NCBI GenBank assembly: GCA_011032825.1
Contig: JAADJZ010000015.1
Coordinates: forward strand, 1,116,001-1,180,000
Origin: Massariosphaeria phaeospora
Lineage: Eukaryota; Ascomycota; Dothideomycetes; Pleosporales
DNA length: 64,000 bases
Direction of reading: 5' to 3'
Below, piece after piece: positions 11,848-22,666 of the stretch. Position numbers and translations under genes: made by a program. Every line of letters begins with the position of its first letter. Within the stretch, counting starts at the first letter, position 1. The notes below the pieces were generated by a model, which worked only from the letters and a program-made list of their open reading frames with translations, did not search any database and was not told where the DNA came from.

Positions 11848-12743
11848 ACACAGTATACACCCCGCTACAGCCATTTGAATGGTGATTTCAAAGATTTTCT
11901 TTAGTTTAGAACTGTGCTGTTGGACAAAAAATGTCCGAAGAATTTGCACAAAGCATGATGTTGGTGTTGGTGTTGTGTAGGACGAATGTAACGGATGATC
12001 AACGGCGCTCTTGGACGAAGCCTGGAACACGGTCACGGTGTATTGTATGGGTCGGGTTATTCTTAGGCGATTATATTCGTCGTGGCTTTATTATTTGCCT
12101 GGATGTTGGGCTAGTTCAATTGAACAACTGCGAGTACGTTGACATGTTCTGTATCCGTGCTTAATGTGTAGGCTCACAAAAACGATACCTATGAACCCTC
12201 GACGAGCGTACATGATAGCCCGCCCTTAGTAAGCCAAACGGTCTTCGGCCATGCCTGCCGGACTTCGACGCGACCCGCGTGCTTCTACAAATCCCGGCTG
12301 GTAGTTCTGCATTATTGGCATTCCTTTGGTCCAAACTCATTGCTCTTTGGACAGTAACATCTTCTCCAGGCAAGCGACCAGTCCTCGCCCAAACTGAATG
12401 TGGCTTGCTCTTTCTCCGAACGGAAAGCTACTGCTTTCGTTTGCCAGCTTCTGAAGGGCATCTGCCCAGTCTCATGGGTGAATAACCGTGAGTGTGCAGT
12501 TGGCTAGTTATTTATACAGTGCTGAGCTTGCAGCGCGCTAATGTTGTGTGATAGCGCGGCCGCGGCCATGTGTGATGATGTCAACGTGTTGTAAGCACTG
12601 CACTCCATCCAAACTAATTAAACATTAAAAGGTAGAGTTATAGTTGACCAAGGGCTTCATTCTGTACAGGCTGTGTTATTTATTACCCCACATACCCACT
12701 CATTCTCTACCTTTCAAATACTCCTACTGCTCGAAACCACACA
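11848..12743. other. Intergenic 0.9 kb
   Basis: This holds the 3' flank of the PHD-finger gene and the promoter of the epoxide hydrolase gene. The last 130 bp before 12744 are rich in pyrimidines and A/T, as expected of a fungal core promoter. Nothing else can be supported here. Confidence 0.5.
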
Positions 12744-14040
12744 ATGGCCACTCCCCCACCAGCACCTTATACCATCTCCGTTCCAGAGCCCCATCTCCAG
12801 AAACTCAAGCGCAAGCTTGCCGATGCAGAGTATCCCGATGAGCTGGACGCGCGAGATCAATGGCAATATGGCGCCCCCCTGGCTGATGTCAAGAGGTTGG
12901 CCAAGTACTGGGAGAACGGGTTCGACTGGCGCAAGGCTGAGGCGCAGATGAATGAACTGCCTAATTTTAGGGAAAAGGTTGCGGTAGAAGGGTTCGGGGA
13001 GCTGGATGTGCATTTTGTGCATCAGCGGAGTGAGGTGGAAGGCGCGATTCCGTTGTTGTTTTGCCATGGGTGTGAGTCCAATATTCTCAAGACTCCACGT
13101 GAGTATGAGGTTCCTTCAGAAGAGATACTAACATTAACCAGGGCCCGGCTCGTTCCTCGAAGTCACCAAACTACTTCCCCTTCTCCGCGGCTCCGCCGAC
13201 ACACCCGCCTTCCACATCGTGGCGCCCTCCCTCCCCAACTTCGGCTTCAGCCAAAAGATCGTCCAGCCCGGCTTCGCCCTCCCGCACTACGCCGAAACCT
13301 GCCACAACCTCATGCTCTCCCTCGGCTACCCCCAGTACGTAACCCAAGGCGGCGACTGGGGCTTCTACATCACGCGCGCGCTCGGCGTCCTCTACCCGTC
13401 GCACGTGCTGGCCTCCCACATCAACATGGTGCGCGCCAACCCGCCGACCCTCAGCACCTCGCCGCTGCTCACCCTCCAACACGCCCTAACCCCGTACTCG
13501 GCCGCCGAGCAAGCCGGGCTCGAGCGCAGCAGGTGGTTTGTCGACCAAGGGCAGGCGTACCGCCTCCTGCAGGCCACCAAGCCGCAAACACTGGCCTACG
13601 CCTTCGCCGACTCGCCCGTCGCGCTGCTGGCCTGGATCTACGAGAAGCTGCACGACTGGACCGATGCGTACCCTTGGACGGACGACGAGATACTCACCTG
13701 GGTCAGCATCTACTACTTCAGCACCGCGGGGCCCAACGCCCACATCCGCATCTACTACGAAGCGCAGCACAACTCCACGGCGCAGTTTCCCGATCGCGAG
13801 CGTGCGTCCCAGTGGGTCGACGGCGTGAAGTTGGGACTTGCCCATTTCCCGCGCGAGCTGAGCGTTGTGCCGCGGATCTGGGGACGTACGTTGGGGCCTG
13901 TGGTGTACGAGAGCGAGAATGAGCGAGGCGGGCATTTTGCGGCGTGGGAAAACCCGCGGGTTATTGCGGGGGATTTGCAGAAGATGTTTGGGAACGGGGG
14001 GCCTTGCTATGGGATTGTGGAGGGGAAGAATGGGTTTTGA
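12744..14040 (+). CDS. Epoxide hydrolase (EHN + alpha/beta hydrolase)
   Basis: Two exons, 12744-13071 and 13142-14040, encode 408 aa; the intron splits the Trp codon of the HGWPGS oxyanion motif (about residues 108-113). The first ~105 residues are the epoxide-hydrolase N-terminal lid domain ([19 protein letters not shown]). The catalytic nucleophile is the Asp of GGDWG (about residue 181). The general base is probably the His of [10 protein letters not shown] (about 374), with tyrosines of the cap domain positioning the epoxide. The gene should encode a soluble or microsomal enzyme opening epoxides to diols. Length and motif order match full-length fungal enzymes. Exon 2 is markedly GC-rich and carries long shadow frames on both strands. 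Confidence 0.9.
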
Positions 14041-14859
14041 GGGCGTGTTAAGAAGTGACGTATATGCTGTCGTCTGAAACTTGCAAGAGGAACCTACTAT
14101 AATGCGGATGGATACTAGACGTAGACAGATATTTTCAAACGACACGCGGCAGACAAAACCGCTCAAACAACACCCAGCGGAACAGAGACATTAGTAGCAA
14201 TAAGTGTAGCAAGCATGTTTTTATACAACGACCCGGGCGTCGAGGAAGATGGAAGGGCCGTGACGGGGAAGGGTACCAGAAAATGAGCAAGATGAGAAAA
14301 CCGGAGAAATATGTAGCAAGGATAGAATATAAAGGTGAATTGCGGAGGAAATTTTGAAAGTCATTGGAAAATTCGATATCTATAGAGATGTGGCTTATCT
14401 GCACCATCACGACAGACAGTACAAGAGGTTTTTGTTACCCTCTCGAGCATAGGTGCGTCCTAGAAGTGTGTCCTGGAAACTCACTGATATTCTTGCCATG
14501 CTAGGTGGTAGGTACCCTTGAAGAACTAGCACTTGCAACGGCAAGGGTTAATAGAAGCCGGTATGCTTAGGAGCCTACTACATTAATTAAAATTACAAGC
14601 CTAGAAGTCATAAGCACGCACAAGGGACTGACATAGCGAAGATGAGGCCAGGGGACGGACAAAACTGGATAATGCCAATATAGGAATTGCATAGCTAAAA
14701 ATGATCCAGGATTAACCTCATCGTATCTAAGGGCCTCGAACGCTCATACCATGCCGATCCGAGCAGTAGGAACCCAAACTTTGTACAGCTTTCCGTCTAT
14801 GCACAGTCTAAATTCAACTTCTTCCAATGTACAAGACGCCGTCACCGAGCAGTATCCAT
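14041..14859. other. Intergenic, convergent 3' ends
   Basis: About 0.8 kb between the 3' ends of the epoxide hydrolase (+) and glucanase (-) genes. It is moderately AT-rich. I see no gene, repeat or RNA structure I can support. Confidence 0.5.
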
Positions 14860-15882
14860 CTAGCACTTGAGGGAGTGCTTGGGCTTGCGGTCAGCGGTCA
14901 TGGCTCCCCAGGTCGTCTCATCGGCGGCCTTGCCGTTGTCACCGATGGAGGCGGGCTTCCACGGCTCGTCAAAGGCCTCGAAGTAGAAAGCGTTGAAACC
15001 ATAGGCGAGAAGGGTGCAGAATCCGTGCTTGTAGAAGTACTCGGCGTTCTCAAGGCCACCCTTGGCGTCTTCGTAGTCGGTGCCAACTACGGGCTGTTAG
15101 TACTTTGTTGTGTACGCCATGTTTTAGGGGGTTACATACCAGCAGTGGGCCAGCCGGTCTCGCCGTTCCAGATCTCCGGAATCTTGTCAGGGCCGCCGGC
15201 AACCTTCTCGATGTGGGCGACAGCCTGGTACATGTCGTCGAGGTAGACCTTGGTGGCGTCCTCCTTGCTGGCGCCCTGCCAGAAAGCGAAGGCGTTGACC
15301 AGGATGATGTCAGCGGTGCCGATGATGGCGTCTCCAGTGCCATCAGCAATCTTGTTCCACGAATCGGCGGTTCCGACCTTGATGCCCTGGGGAAGGGCCT
15401 TCTTGACGGTGCTGATCTTGTCCTTGAGCTCCTCGCCCGTGAAGTTTCCACGGTAGAGCGTCTCGGAGCCGACGGTCACGGCGTAGATGTTGTCCTTGTA
15501 TTGGGAGGCAACACCCTTGATGGCGTTGAGGTCGTTGTCGAACGACTCTTGCACGTCGGGCCTGGGTCGTGGTGTCAGCGAAGCTTCACAAGTGCACGTC
15601 ACAGACGCCGTACCAGATGCCCAGGATGACCTGGAAGCCCTTTGCCTTGGCCGCGGGGAGAGCGTTCTTTGCGAAGTCGCAGTCGTGGGCTGCGTATCCC
15701 CGCACCGTCTTGGCTCCGGAAGCCGCCGAGATGGCGTCGAAGTCCTTCTCGTAGTCCTGCTGGGTTTTGCACTCGCCGCTGGGCTCTTTGGTGCCCAGCG
15801 AGAAGCCCATGGTGCCCTTCGCAGCGGCCACGAGAGCGGGTGCTGCAGCCAGAGCCGTCACAGCAGCAGCAGAGAAACGCAT
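14860..15882 (-). CDS. Secreted GH17 endo-beta-1,3-glucanase / glucanosyltransferase (Bgl2-like)
   Basis: Three exons, 15882-15614, 15561-15140 and 15086-14860, with introns of 52 and 53 nt, give 305 aa. A signal peptide (MRFSAAAVTALAAAPALVAA) leads into the GH17 barrel. The acid/base Glu is in VGSETLYR and the nucleophile Glu in NGETGWPTA, just before the second intron. The protein ends shortly after EAFDEPWKP with a Cys near the terminus and has no hydrophobic GPI tail, so it is probably secreted or wall-associated rather than anchored. By family knowledge it trims or transfers beta-1,3-glucan in the cell wall. One N-glycosylation site (NFT) is visible. It lies in tandem with the GH47 mannosidase gene, also on the minus strand. 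Confidence 0.9.
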
Positions 15883-16414
15883 GATGTCGGTGAGGGAGGT
15901 GAGCAGGACCGGAACGCGGCGGGATTAAGGGGGTGCCGAAAGGTGGGTTCGTTAGTTAGGTGGAGAAGGGGGGCAACGAACGAATGAGCGACGATAGGAA
16001 TTAAGACAGTGGAAAAGGTGGCGGGAAAGAGCGTAAGTACACAAAAATGCACAACAGACAAGGTGAGTGAAGAAGGAGAAGACGACGCTGGCGCCGAGCG
16101 GAGGCGGCGAGGTGAGAGAGCGGCCGGTCCCAGGAGATTGCCAAGGGCGTGGCTGCATCCGGCATCCGGCATCCGGCATCCGGCATCCGCGCTTGCCTGT
16201 TTCGAAACGCCAGGGCCAGCGCAGGGCCAGCGCAGGGCCAGCACCAGCACCAGCACCAGCACCGCCGCGCGCGCTCAGGGGCAGGCGCACGCCGCAAGCC
16301 ACCCACACCACCCACACCACCCAGGCCGCGCAAAGGTCCCGTGAAACACCAACACCGACGAAGCAGAACACGACCGCGTCACGATCCATTTAAATATGTA
16401 TACACGCCTGCGCT
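15883..16414. other. Glucanase promoter / mannosidase 3' flank with tandem repeats
   Basis: This 0.5-kb region is the upstream region of the GH17 gene and the downstream region of the GH47 gene. Its left part is CT-rich on the coding strand, typical of fungal promoters. The right part contains three adjacent short tandem arrays, listed separately. Confidence 0.5.
16153..16323. repeat. Cluster of three short tandem repeats
   Basis: Three arrays lie side by side. There are about five copies of a 7-bp GCATCCG unit (about 16153-16189), three copies of a GGGCCAGCGCA unit running into four CACCAG/CAGCAC units (about 16209-16263), and CACCCACAC units (about 16299-16323). All are in noncoding DNA between two same-strand glycosidase genes. 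Copy number is likely variable between strains. Confidence 0.8.
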
Positions 16415-18223
16415 TCACGCCTGCGTTTTCGACAGCCGGAACGGGTGCGCCTCCGTGTTCAGCACGAAGTCGTCCAGGCTGATCAGCTCCGGGTCCGCAA
16501 ACACCAGGTAGAAGTACTTGAGCGTCTCCGCCAGCCAGAAGCTCTCCATGTAGTCCGTCTGCCCACTCCCCACCACCGTCACATCGTCGATGGCCGCATT
16601 GGCGAACGGCGCATCTGTCGCGTTGGCCACCGCTTGGAACATGTCCCAGGCCGCCTCTCTCCACTCGTCCTTGCCGGTGATGCGCCAGAGCACAAACACC
16701 GATTCGATGGCCTCTGGACGGAGGATGTAGCGCGGGTCTTTCGCCGTCGTGAAGCCCTTGGGAAGATGCTCGCGGTATTCGGCGCGCTTCTCACGCTCCG
16801 TCGCCCACACTTCCTCGTCCCATTTGCAGGCCTTCTTCGGGTCCGGGCCAGGGCATTTGACCATGTTGTACCGCTCGGGCATGATTCCCGTGGGAAACGA
16901 TTTATATGCATACACGCAGCCCCGTGTAAGCTTCGCGCCCGTCTCGAGGTACTTGTCATTCTCGAACAGTCGCCCTCCAAGCGCGTAGAGTCCCCCTATG
17001 AAGCAGGCGAGATGCTCGCTCTCCGGGTCCAAGCTCGGTCCGTCTTTGAGCACGTCGCAGTTCCCAGAGATCAGAACGTCCTCGCTCCCGGTAATCATCG
17101 GGCGAAAGAAGAGGTTATCTATCGCTGTGTCCATGAAGTTCTTCGACATGACCTCGTACTTCTTAGAGCTTGGGTCCGACGATCCAAGCAGAGCACTCGC
17201 CTTGGGCAGGTACTCATAGAGGGAATCCGCGTTTCCAGCAATCGTGAACTGGTACCCGGTTACCACGTCTTGGCGTCTCATCGAGACCATCATGGGCCAC
17301 ATGCCCGGGAGCATCGTCTCGTTTTGGTGTTCGTAAAACGTGTCCATAACGTGCGACACGGCTGCGTAGTACTTGTCGTCTCCCGTGATCTGCGATAATC
17401 TGCTGAATTCCAGAGTGATGGTTCCGGGACTTGCACTAACGACAGACGGTTCGACAGTGAGTCCTTCTCCATCCTTTGCCGCGTCAAAATCAATGAAGTC
17501 AACCGGCATGCTGTTATCAGTATTAAACCCCGCGTACAACAGATCTCCAACTTCAATTGCTTTCACCTTTAGTACTTCGTGGCCGCTCAAGTCGTATGCC
17601 GCGAGCAGCCCACCCAGATATCGTATACACGTCTCAAACATATTCACCCTACTACTGGTGCTCTGGCCAAAATCGATTCTTGCCACCGCATCCACAGCCT
17701 CGTAGAAGTCGTCCCGCAGCCCCAACATCCACAGAGTATCCAAAGTGTCCACTAGTGTAGCCGCCCAACCCGAGAACTGATTCACAGACTCTCCTGATAT
17801 AGGCTTGAGCGCATCCTTCATCCACGCCTGGCTCTTATATGACTTCCAGCTCTTCTCAAACACCCGCTTGACCTCCAACCGTCGCTTCTCCTGCACAGCA
17901 GCAACGCGCGCGGACTCTGGCCGGAAATCATACTGAATTCGGGGACGCGTCGTAACCGGCGAAGGGATTCGAGGCGTGCGCTCAGGCGGATAGGTAAAAT
18001 TGACCGTGTTCCAATCAAACGAGCTCTTCATCAGCGTGATGCGCGGGACATGCTTTAGGTCATTCATGTACTGCGCCAGCCCCTCTGTGCTGCCATCGCT
18101 GTGCTCTTGCTTCCTCCGAGGTCGCCGAATATAAGGTATCGCCGAATCGCGGGGTAGGACGTGGTAGACGAAGACAACGAGGAGGGCGCAAAAGGCAACG
18201 TATCTCGTGCGGAACCGTGCCAT
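16415..18223 (-). CDS. GH47 alpha-1,2-mannosidase (class I, type II membrane)
   Basis: A single exon of 602 aa. A short basic N-terminus and one hydrophobic anchor (about residues 8-22) give a type II orientation in the ER or Golgi. The catalytic barrel shows GWAATLVDTLDTLWMLGL, the fingerprint of GH47, and later RPEAIESVFVLWRITG, which carries the conserved PE.IES acidic residues. The C-terminal TEAHPFR supplies the Thr that binds Ca2+. The enzyme removes alpha-1,2-linked mannoses from N-glycans. The ATG at 18223 was chosen because the preceding codon, also open, is GTG. Length and motif order are normal for the family. Confidence 0.9.
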   Translation of the reverse strand: MARFRTRYVAFCALLVVFVYHVLPRDSAIPYIRRPRRKQEHSDGSTEGLAQYMNDLKHVPRITLMKSSFDWNTVNFTYPPERTPRIPSPVTTRPRIQYDFRPESARVAAVQEKRRLEVKRVFEKSWKSYKSQAWMKDALKPISGESVNQFSGWAATLVDTLDTLWMLGLRDDFYEAVDAVARIDFGQSTSSRVNMFETCIRYLGGLLAAYDLSGHEVLKVKAIEVGDLLYAGFNTDNSMPVDFIDFDAAKDGEGLTVEPSVVSASPGTITLEFSRLSQITGDDKYYAAVSHVMDTFYEHQNETMLPGMWPMMVSMRRQDVVTGYQFTIAGNADSLYEYLPKASALLGSSDPSSKKYEVMSKNFMDTAIDNLFFRPMITGSEDVLISGNCDVLKDGPSLDPESEHLACFIGGLYALGGRLFENDKYLETGAKLTRGCVYAYKSFPTGIMPERYNMVKCPGPDPKKACKWDEEVWATEREKRAEYREHLPKGFTTAKDPRYILRPEAIESVFVLWRITGKDEWREAAWDMFQAVANATDAPFANAAIDDVTVVGSGQTDYMESFWLAETLKYFYLVFADPELISLDDFVLNTEAHPFRLSKTQA

Positions 18224-18716
18224 CACTGCTTGTTGGGTTAAGCGTTCAAGCTCCCGCTATGTTGCAGCAAATCCTATCCAGCAGCAGCTATTACTACGCA
18301 GCAAAGGAGTGTCGACAGGCGACGCCCTCGTATACACGCCAGGGCGGTTACTGTCGTCGCAAGGGGCTCTTAAATGGACGATACTCAAGTGTTGCAATGC
18401 GAAGCGGGAAAAGACGACGATAGGGTCATTGTCGACTGCATCGAACAACGAGGATCCAAGGAATGTTTACAGGAGCGTGGGCGCATGTCGAAAAGATCTG
18501 CCTGTCGGTCGATTACGCCAAACGATCCGTGCCACAGGCTGTTTCATTCTCGGGATCTTGGCATGCAAGGGTCAAGGGGTCTTAGCAAGCTCAGGCCTGG
18601 ATATAATACGGGGCACATGGGCAGAGAAACATCGCTACCAAGTAAGTTCCTATCTTTGTGAAAGCAAATTAGTTATCTCTTCAGTAAGTTACAAATTACC
18701 TCCATCTACCATGCAA
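18224..18716. other. Intergenic upstream of mannosidase
   Basis: This is the promoter side of the GH47 gene, running up to the left end of the MITE. The open frames here are short and unlike any family. The last five bases (TGCAA, 18712-18716) are repeated directly after the MITE. Confidence 0.5.
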
Positions 18717-19040
18717 TGGGCACTTGTTAACGCGCCCCCCAGTTAAGCAATACCGAGCCCCCCAGTTAACTAATTGGGTAGGTAAAATACAGAGTCATCC
18801 TGGAGGCACCTGAGGAGATTTTAGATGTTACCTTTCGCACCTTGCTGCTGCCTCTGCTGCCTCTGTGGGTGCCTTTGTGAGCGCCTCTGTAGGTGCCTCT
18901 GTAAGCGCACCTGTGGGTGCCTCTGTGAGCGCCTCTGTAGATGTAGGTGCCTCTGTTTTTTACACGTAACAGTCTTTACCTGATTAGTTAACTGGGGGGC
19001 TCGGTATTGCTTAACTGGGGGGCGCGTTAACAAGTGCCCA
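18717..19040. mobile_element. MITE-like non-autonomous DNA transposon with 58-bp TIRs
   Basis: The ends are perfect inverted repeats of 58 bp (18717-18774 and 18983-19040), starting TGGGCACTTGTTAACGCG. They are flanked by a 5-bp direct repeat TGCAA (18712-18716 and 19041-19045) that looks like a target-site duplication. Inside each TIR the block CCCCCCAGTTAA occurs twice. The interior is a degenerate minisatellite and has no transposase. The minus-strand open frame across it (18821-19084) is only the repeat translated (Gln/Arg/His/Leu periods) and runs past the element end, so it is not a gene. The autonomous partner and superfamily are unknown. Confidence 0.9.
18859..18956. repeat. Minisatellite inside the MITE (12-bp units)
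   Basis: About eight copies of GCCTCTGTGGGT-like 12-mers alternate with GCCTCTGTGAGC variants, giving a 24-bp higher-order period. One unit has a 6-bp insertion (GTAGATGTAGGT). Confidence 0.85.
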
Positions 19041-19172
19041 TGCAATGCAAGAACTACGAAATCTAATATGCAAAAGATATCCAAACCATGCCGCCAGCCT
19101 CCCTTTTAACAATGCATGAACGCTCAAAACCCCAATCTAGAAAGCTTTTGCAACTTGTTCGCCCAGTACCGA

Positions 19173-21234
19173 CTACCTCTTACTACTTGCTCGCCGCAAG
19201 CTAGTCGGCCGACTCCTGTCCACCTTGAAACTCTCCCTCGTGTTCACACGATCAATCTCATACGGATTATCGTAGTACCCCTCCCTCGTCGTCCGTGTGC
19301 TCCGAGTACTCCTGCCCGTCTTGATCTGCTCCAGATCATTCCGCGTTTCCTTCTCAGTCTTCATCTCTTGGAACTTTGGCTCACGTTCTTCTTTGAATGA
19401 GTAGTCGATGGCTTCCTGCTCGGCGGCTTCTTCGGCTTGTACTGAGGCGGTGCGCGAGGTCTCTTCGGACGGAGGAGCAGCTGCGCCGGCTTGCTGGCCG
19501 CGGAGTCGCTCCATGAAGGCCTCAGACTGGGCAGCGTACTTGCACTTCTTCCGGATCTCTTGGCCGTATTTGTAGAAGAGGAAGGGAAAAGGGAGGCAGG
19601 CAAGAGCTAAAAATGCGGGGATGGAGGAGGCCCAGTGGATTCCTAGGTCTGTTAGCAAGTACTTCAAGATTGATGGTGAAGAGGGAAGCTCACCTAAACG
19701 CGCATACATCTGCGTCGTGAAAAGAGGGAAAGCAGCGCCGAACAACGAGCGTATGATACCGTTACCTGCCAGAACCGACGCAGCGAAGATCGTGTATGCA
19801 TCGATAAGATAGTTCATGATGCTCAAGAAGATCAACACCATCCCGAAACCAAACGGAATTGCAGCGGCAACGCTGGCCGGCCATGGAAAAGACGGATAGT
19901 CCGTCCACGCGAACCAGAACAACCCAATTGGCAATGCAATACCACCAACAATTGCTGGAGGCAGTCGATCTTCAGGCTGAGCAAAGCCTCTGGGCGACTT
20001 CTCGATACACTTCAGGTATCTCTTGTTGTCGTACAGGATCGTGTAAGCCACTGCACCAATCATGCCGATAGCGACGCCGATGAATGGAAGGCCGCTTACA
20101 CCTTGGTTCCAGCCGCGCCCCAGACGGTACACGATTGGAAACGCGCCGAAGAGCATATAGAGAGTGCCGTAGATAATGGCCTAAATGGACGGTCAGTTCT
20201 TCCATCGGACCAAGACAACCACATCGGGCCAACATACCATGTAGATGCTAAGAAGAAACACAATTGGCTCGGTGAACAACAGAACCCAGGGCCGCTTCAG
20301 GCCAGTCGAGAATGCCTCTCCGAGCGAGACCTTCCCTTGATCGATATCGCCTCGGGATCTGTACACCTTGCCAGTCATCTTCGACAAAGTCTCAGCGCGC
20401 TTTCTGAGAAGAACAGGAGGGTACGTCTCCGGAGTGATAAGGATAGCCGCGAAGAATATAACTCCAGAGAAGATCGCCATGAGGCCTTCGATCCACCTCC
20501 AGCCCTCTGTCATTCCCAGGAATCCGCCAACAATAGGGCCTAGGACCGGTCCCATGAAAGGAGCGACCGAGAATATACTCATCGCCAGCCCACGGTCTTT
20601 TGCCGCGAAAAGATCCGCCACAACACCACCCGCGTTTGTCAGAGGACTGGATCCGAATGCTCCTCCAAAGAACCGCAAGATGAGCAGCGTATGAATATTC
20701 CGCGAGCCCGCGGCGCCAGCGTTGAACGCCACGAAAGCCAGGAAGGAGCCGAAGAAAACAACCTGTCGTCCATAGAGTTCAGAGAACGGAGCCCAGAGAA
20801 GCGGACCGAGGGCGAAACCGAGCACGAAGAGTGAAACACCGAGTGTGACAACTTCTTGACTGACGTGGAAATTGGAGATGATCTGCTGGACACCTAGATA
20901 TCTGCATCAGCATGGGAAGAAGTCGTGAAGATAGGTACTATCCAAACATACCTCCGGCGAAAGCAGACGAACAAAACGACACTGTCAGCGTCGCAAACGC
21001 CATGCTCAAACACATTGCCCATTTCTTCGTCAGTCCCCATTGCATCGGGTTCCGAGGGTCGTTCTCTATCCATTCCACAACATAAGGATCTTCTTCTGTG
21101 CCCGCGCCCTCATACTCCCAGTTGGCAATCTCGTTTGTGACGACGCCTTGCTCGGTAAGTAGTTGCCACCAGGTTATGCTGTCTTTCCCCGATTCGACGT
21201 CTCTTTCCTTGTTCTCCATGCTGTCGACACTCAT
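19173..21234 (-). CDS. MFS transporter, DHA1 type (drug/polyamine proton antiporter-like)
   Basis: Four exons, 21234-20952, 20893-20238, 20180-19694 and 19642-19173, give 631 aa with about twelve membrane spans. Recognisable elements are the N-terminal block NDPRNPMQW, FHVSQEVVTLGVSLFVLGFA in span 2, the motif-A loop SELYGRQ, the LRFFGGAFGSSPLTNAGG region, and GPVLGPIVGGFLG, the antiporter motif C of DHA1 carriers. The C-terminus is a long charged cytosolic tail. It resembles fungal multidrug and polyamine exporters in the plasma membrane; the substrate is unknown. The first exon-2 acceptor (GCAG) would place a stop in frame, so the next TAG acceptor was used. The third intron is 51 nt, a multiple of three and stop-free, so retained transcripts would also be translatable (648 aa). 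An ATG at 21219 is an alternative start. Confidence 0.85.
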
Positions 21235-22666
21235 GCCGAAGACAGAACCTTGTTGTATAACACTTTGATCGATCAAACCCCGTTTGAATCCAGCCAGGTC
21301 TGACTATGCAGGTTCATCCACAGTATGACTCGAAGCAGTAATTAAAAAAAATGCGGTAGCATAAACAGCTCACAAGGGCCAAACGAACAGAAATGGAAAT
21401 GGAAACGAAAGATAGACGGAACCACCAGAGCGGATCCGCCGACTACCTACATATCCCTTTGGAACAATGACACAATTGATCCACCATCTAAAACTCGGCC
21501 GAACTGCTCCCTGTGCCACCCACCGATGGTCCGGATCAGGCACCGCCAAAGCCGCAGTAGTCGACCCTCGAGCCAATCCAAAGTCTGCATCGAGCGTCAC
21601 GGCGGGTATCGGCTTGGTTTAGGCGGCTACGCTAGGCCGAACATGATGCCCGCCTCGGCACTTTTCTCACCACATCTCCTTTCCGTCGAGGGGCGATGCT
21701 TGATTATTATTTCCGTCGACGGGAAGATTCCGGAGGTAGACAAGCTTGCCATCGTTAGACTCACGGCAAGAGACTGGTCCTTGTGCTAAATGTTGTTGGC
21801 CGCTTCAAAGGTAGATCGATAATGGACATTCGGCCTAGATATGGTCAGTTCTCCAGCGCGCAGAAACCGAACTTGGAAATTTGCACTGCAAGATTGTGAA
21901 AGATAACAGTAGTAGCACGCCTGATGACCTCTTGTAGGAGATGGTAAGTCGCAGTCAGCTACGGCGCAGCTGATCGATCGTAAAGAGCCATCCCCTCCCA
22001 ACCTCGTCTTACTTGGCCTTCTCTTCATCATCTGTCTTAGATCCTCTCCGTTATGATGTCATCCCTCGCATTCATATCTATATCATACAGACTAGATATT
22101 TGATTACCATCCCATTTACATACAATTTTATCTGCACCCAACACATGGCTACGCGAAAATTCTCTTCATCAAGATAATGCCCGGCTCCGAAACCCTCAGG
22201 CCAAACCAGAGATAAGCTCTGGAGCTGCAAGCGCGTGCTGGACGGTGCCCCAGAGGATTCAATGGGGCCCGCGAAAAGCTTTTAGGAGTCAACCTTATTA
22301 CGTGCACCGGTAGATAGTGGAAGAAGTGGATCTTGGAAAAGTATCGGTGCTCTACGTCCACTACATCTCTCTGTTTGATTTGTCACGTCTTGGGAGAGCT
22401 TGCTGATGTGGAGTATTGTCTACATATAAATACCTAAAAGCGAGCAGTCGGCATCGCCCGTTCCCGAGGTTCAGTTGTAGGTACCGTCGTAGGCTCATGA
22501 CTCCTGAACTACAACGCGCCGGAATCCAGTGCCCACAGTACCTCATAGACTCACGACTACCCAGTTAATGTGAATACCACCCGTGCTGATGAAAGGACAT
22601 TCAATCGCTCCCAATCTGCGCCTTATCGAATCCAGAAGCTTCGCCAACACTCGTATGTCCGTGTAC
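21235..22666. other. Intergenic 1.4 kb
   Basis: This is the promoter of the MFS gene (-) and the 3' flank of the P5C dehydrogenase gene (-). There is a short A-run near 21344. No gene, repeat or RNA can be supported. Confidence 0.5.

Noticed and set aside
12744..13922. 392-aa frame running from the epoxide hydrolase start through the intron
   Set aside because: After 13071 it leaves the hydrolase frame and becomes Arg/Pro-rich; splicing at 13071/13142 restores the HGWPGS motif.
13219..14040. Separate 273-aa protein starting at 13219
   Set aside because: It is the second exon of the epoxide hydrolase; on its own it would lack the lid domain and oxyanion motif.
18821..19084. Minus-strand 87-aa frame rich in Gln/Arg/His
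   Set aside because: It is the minisatellite of the MITE in translation and crosses the element boundary.
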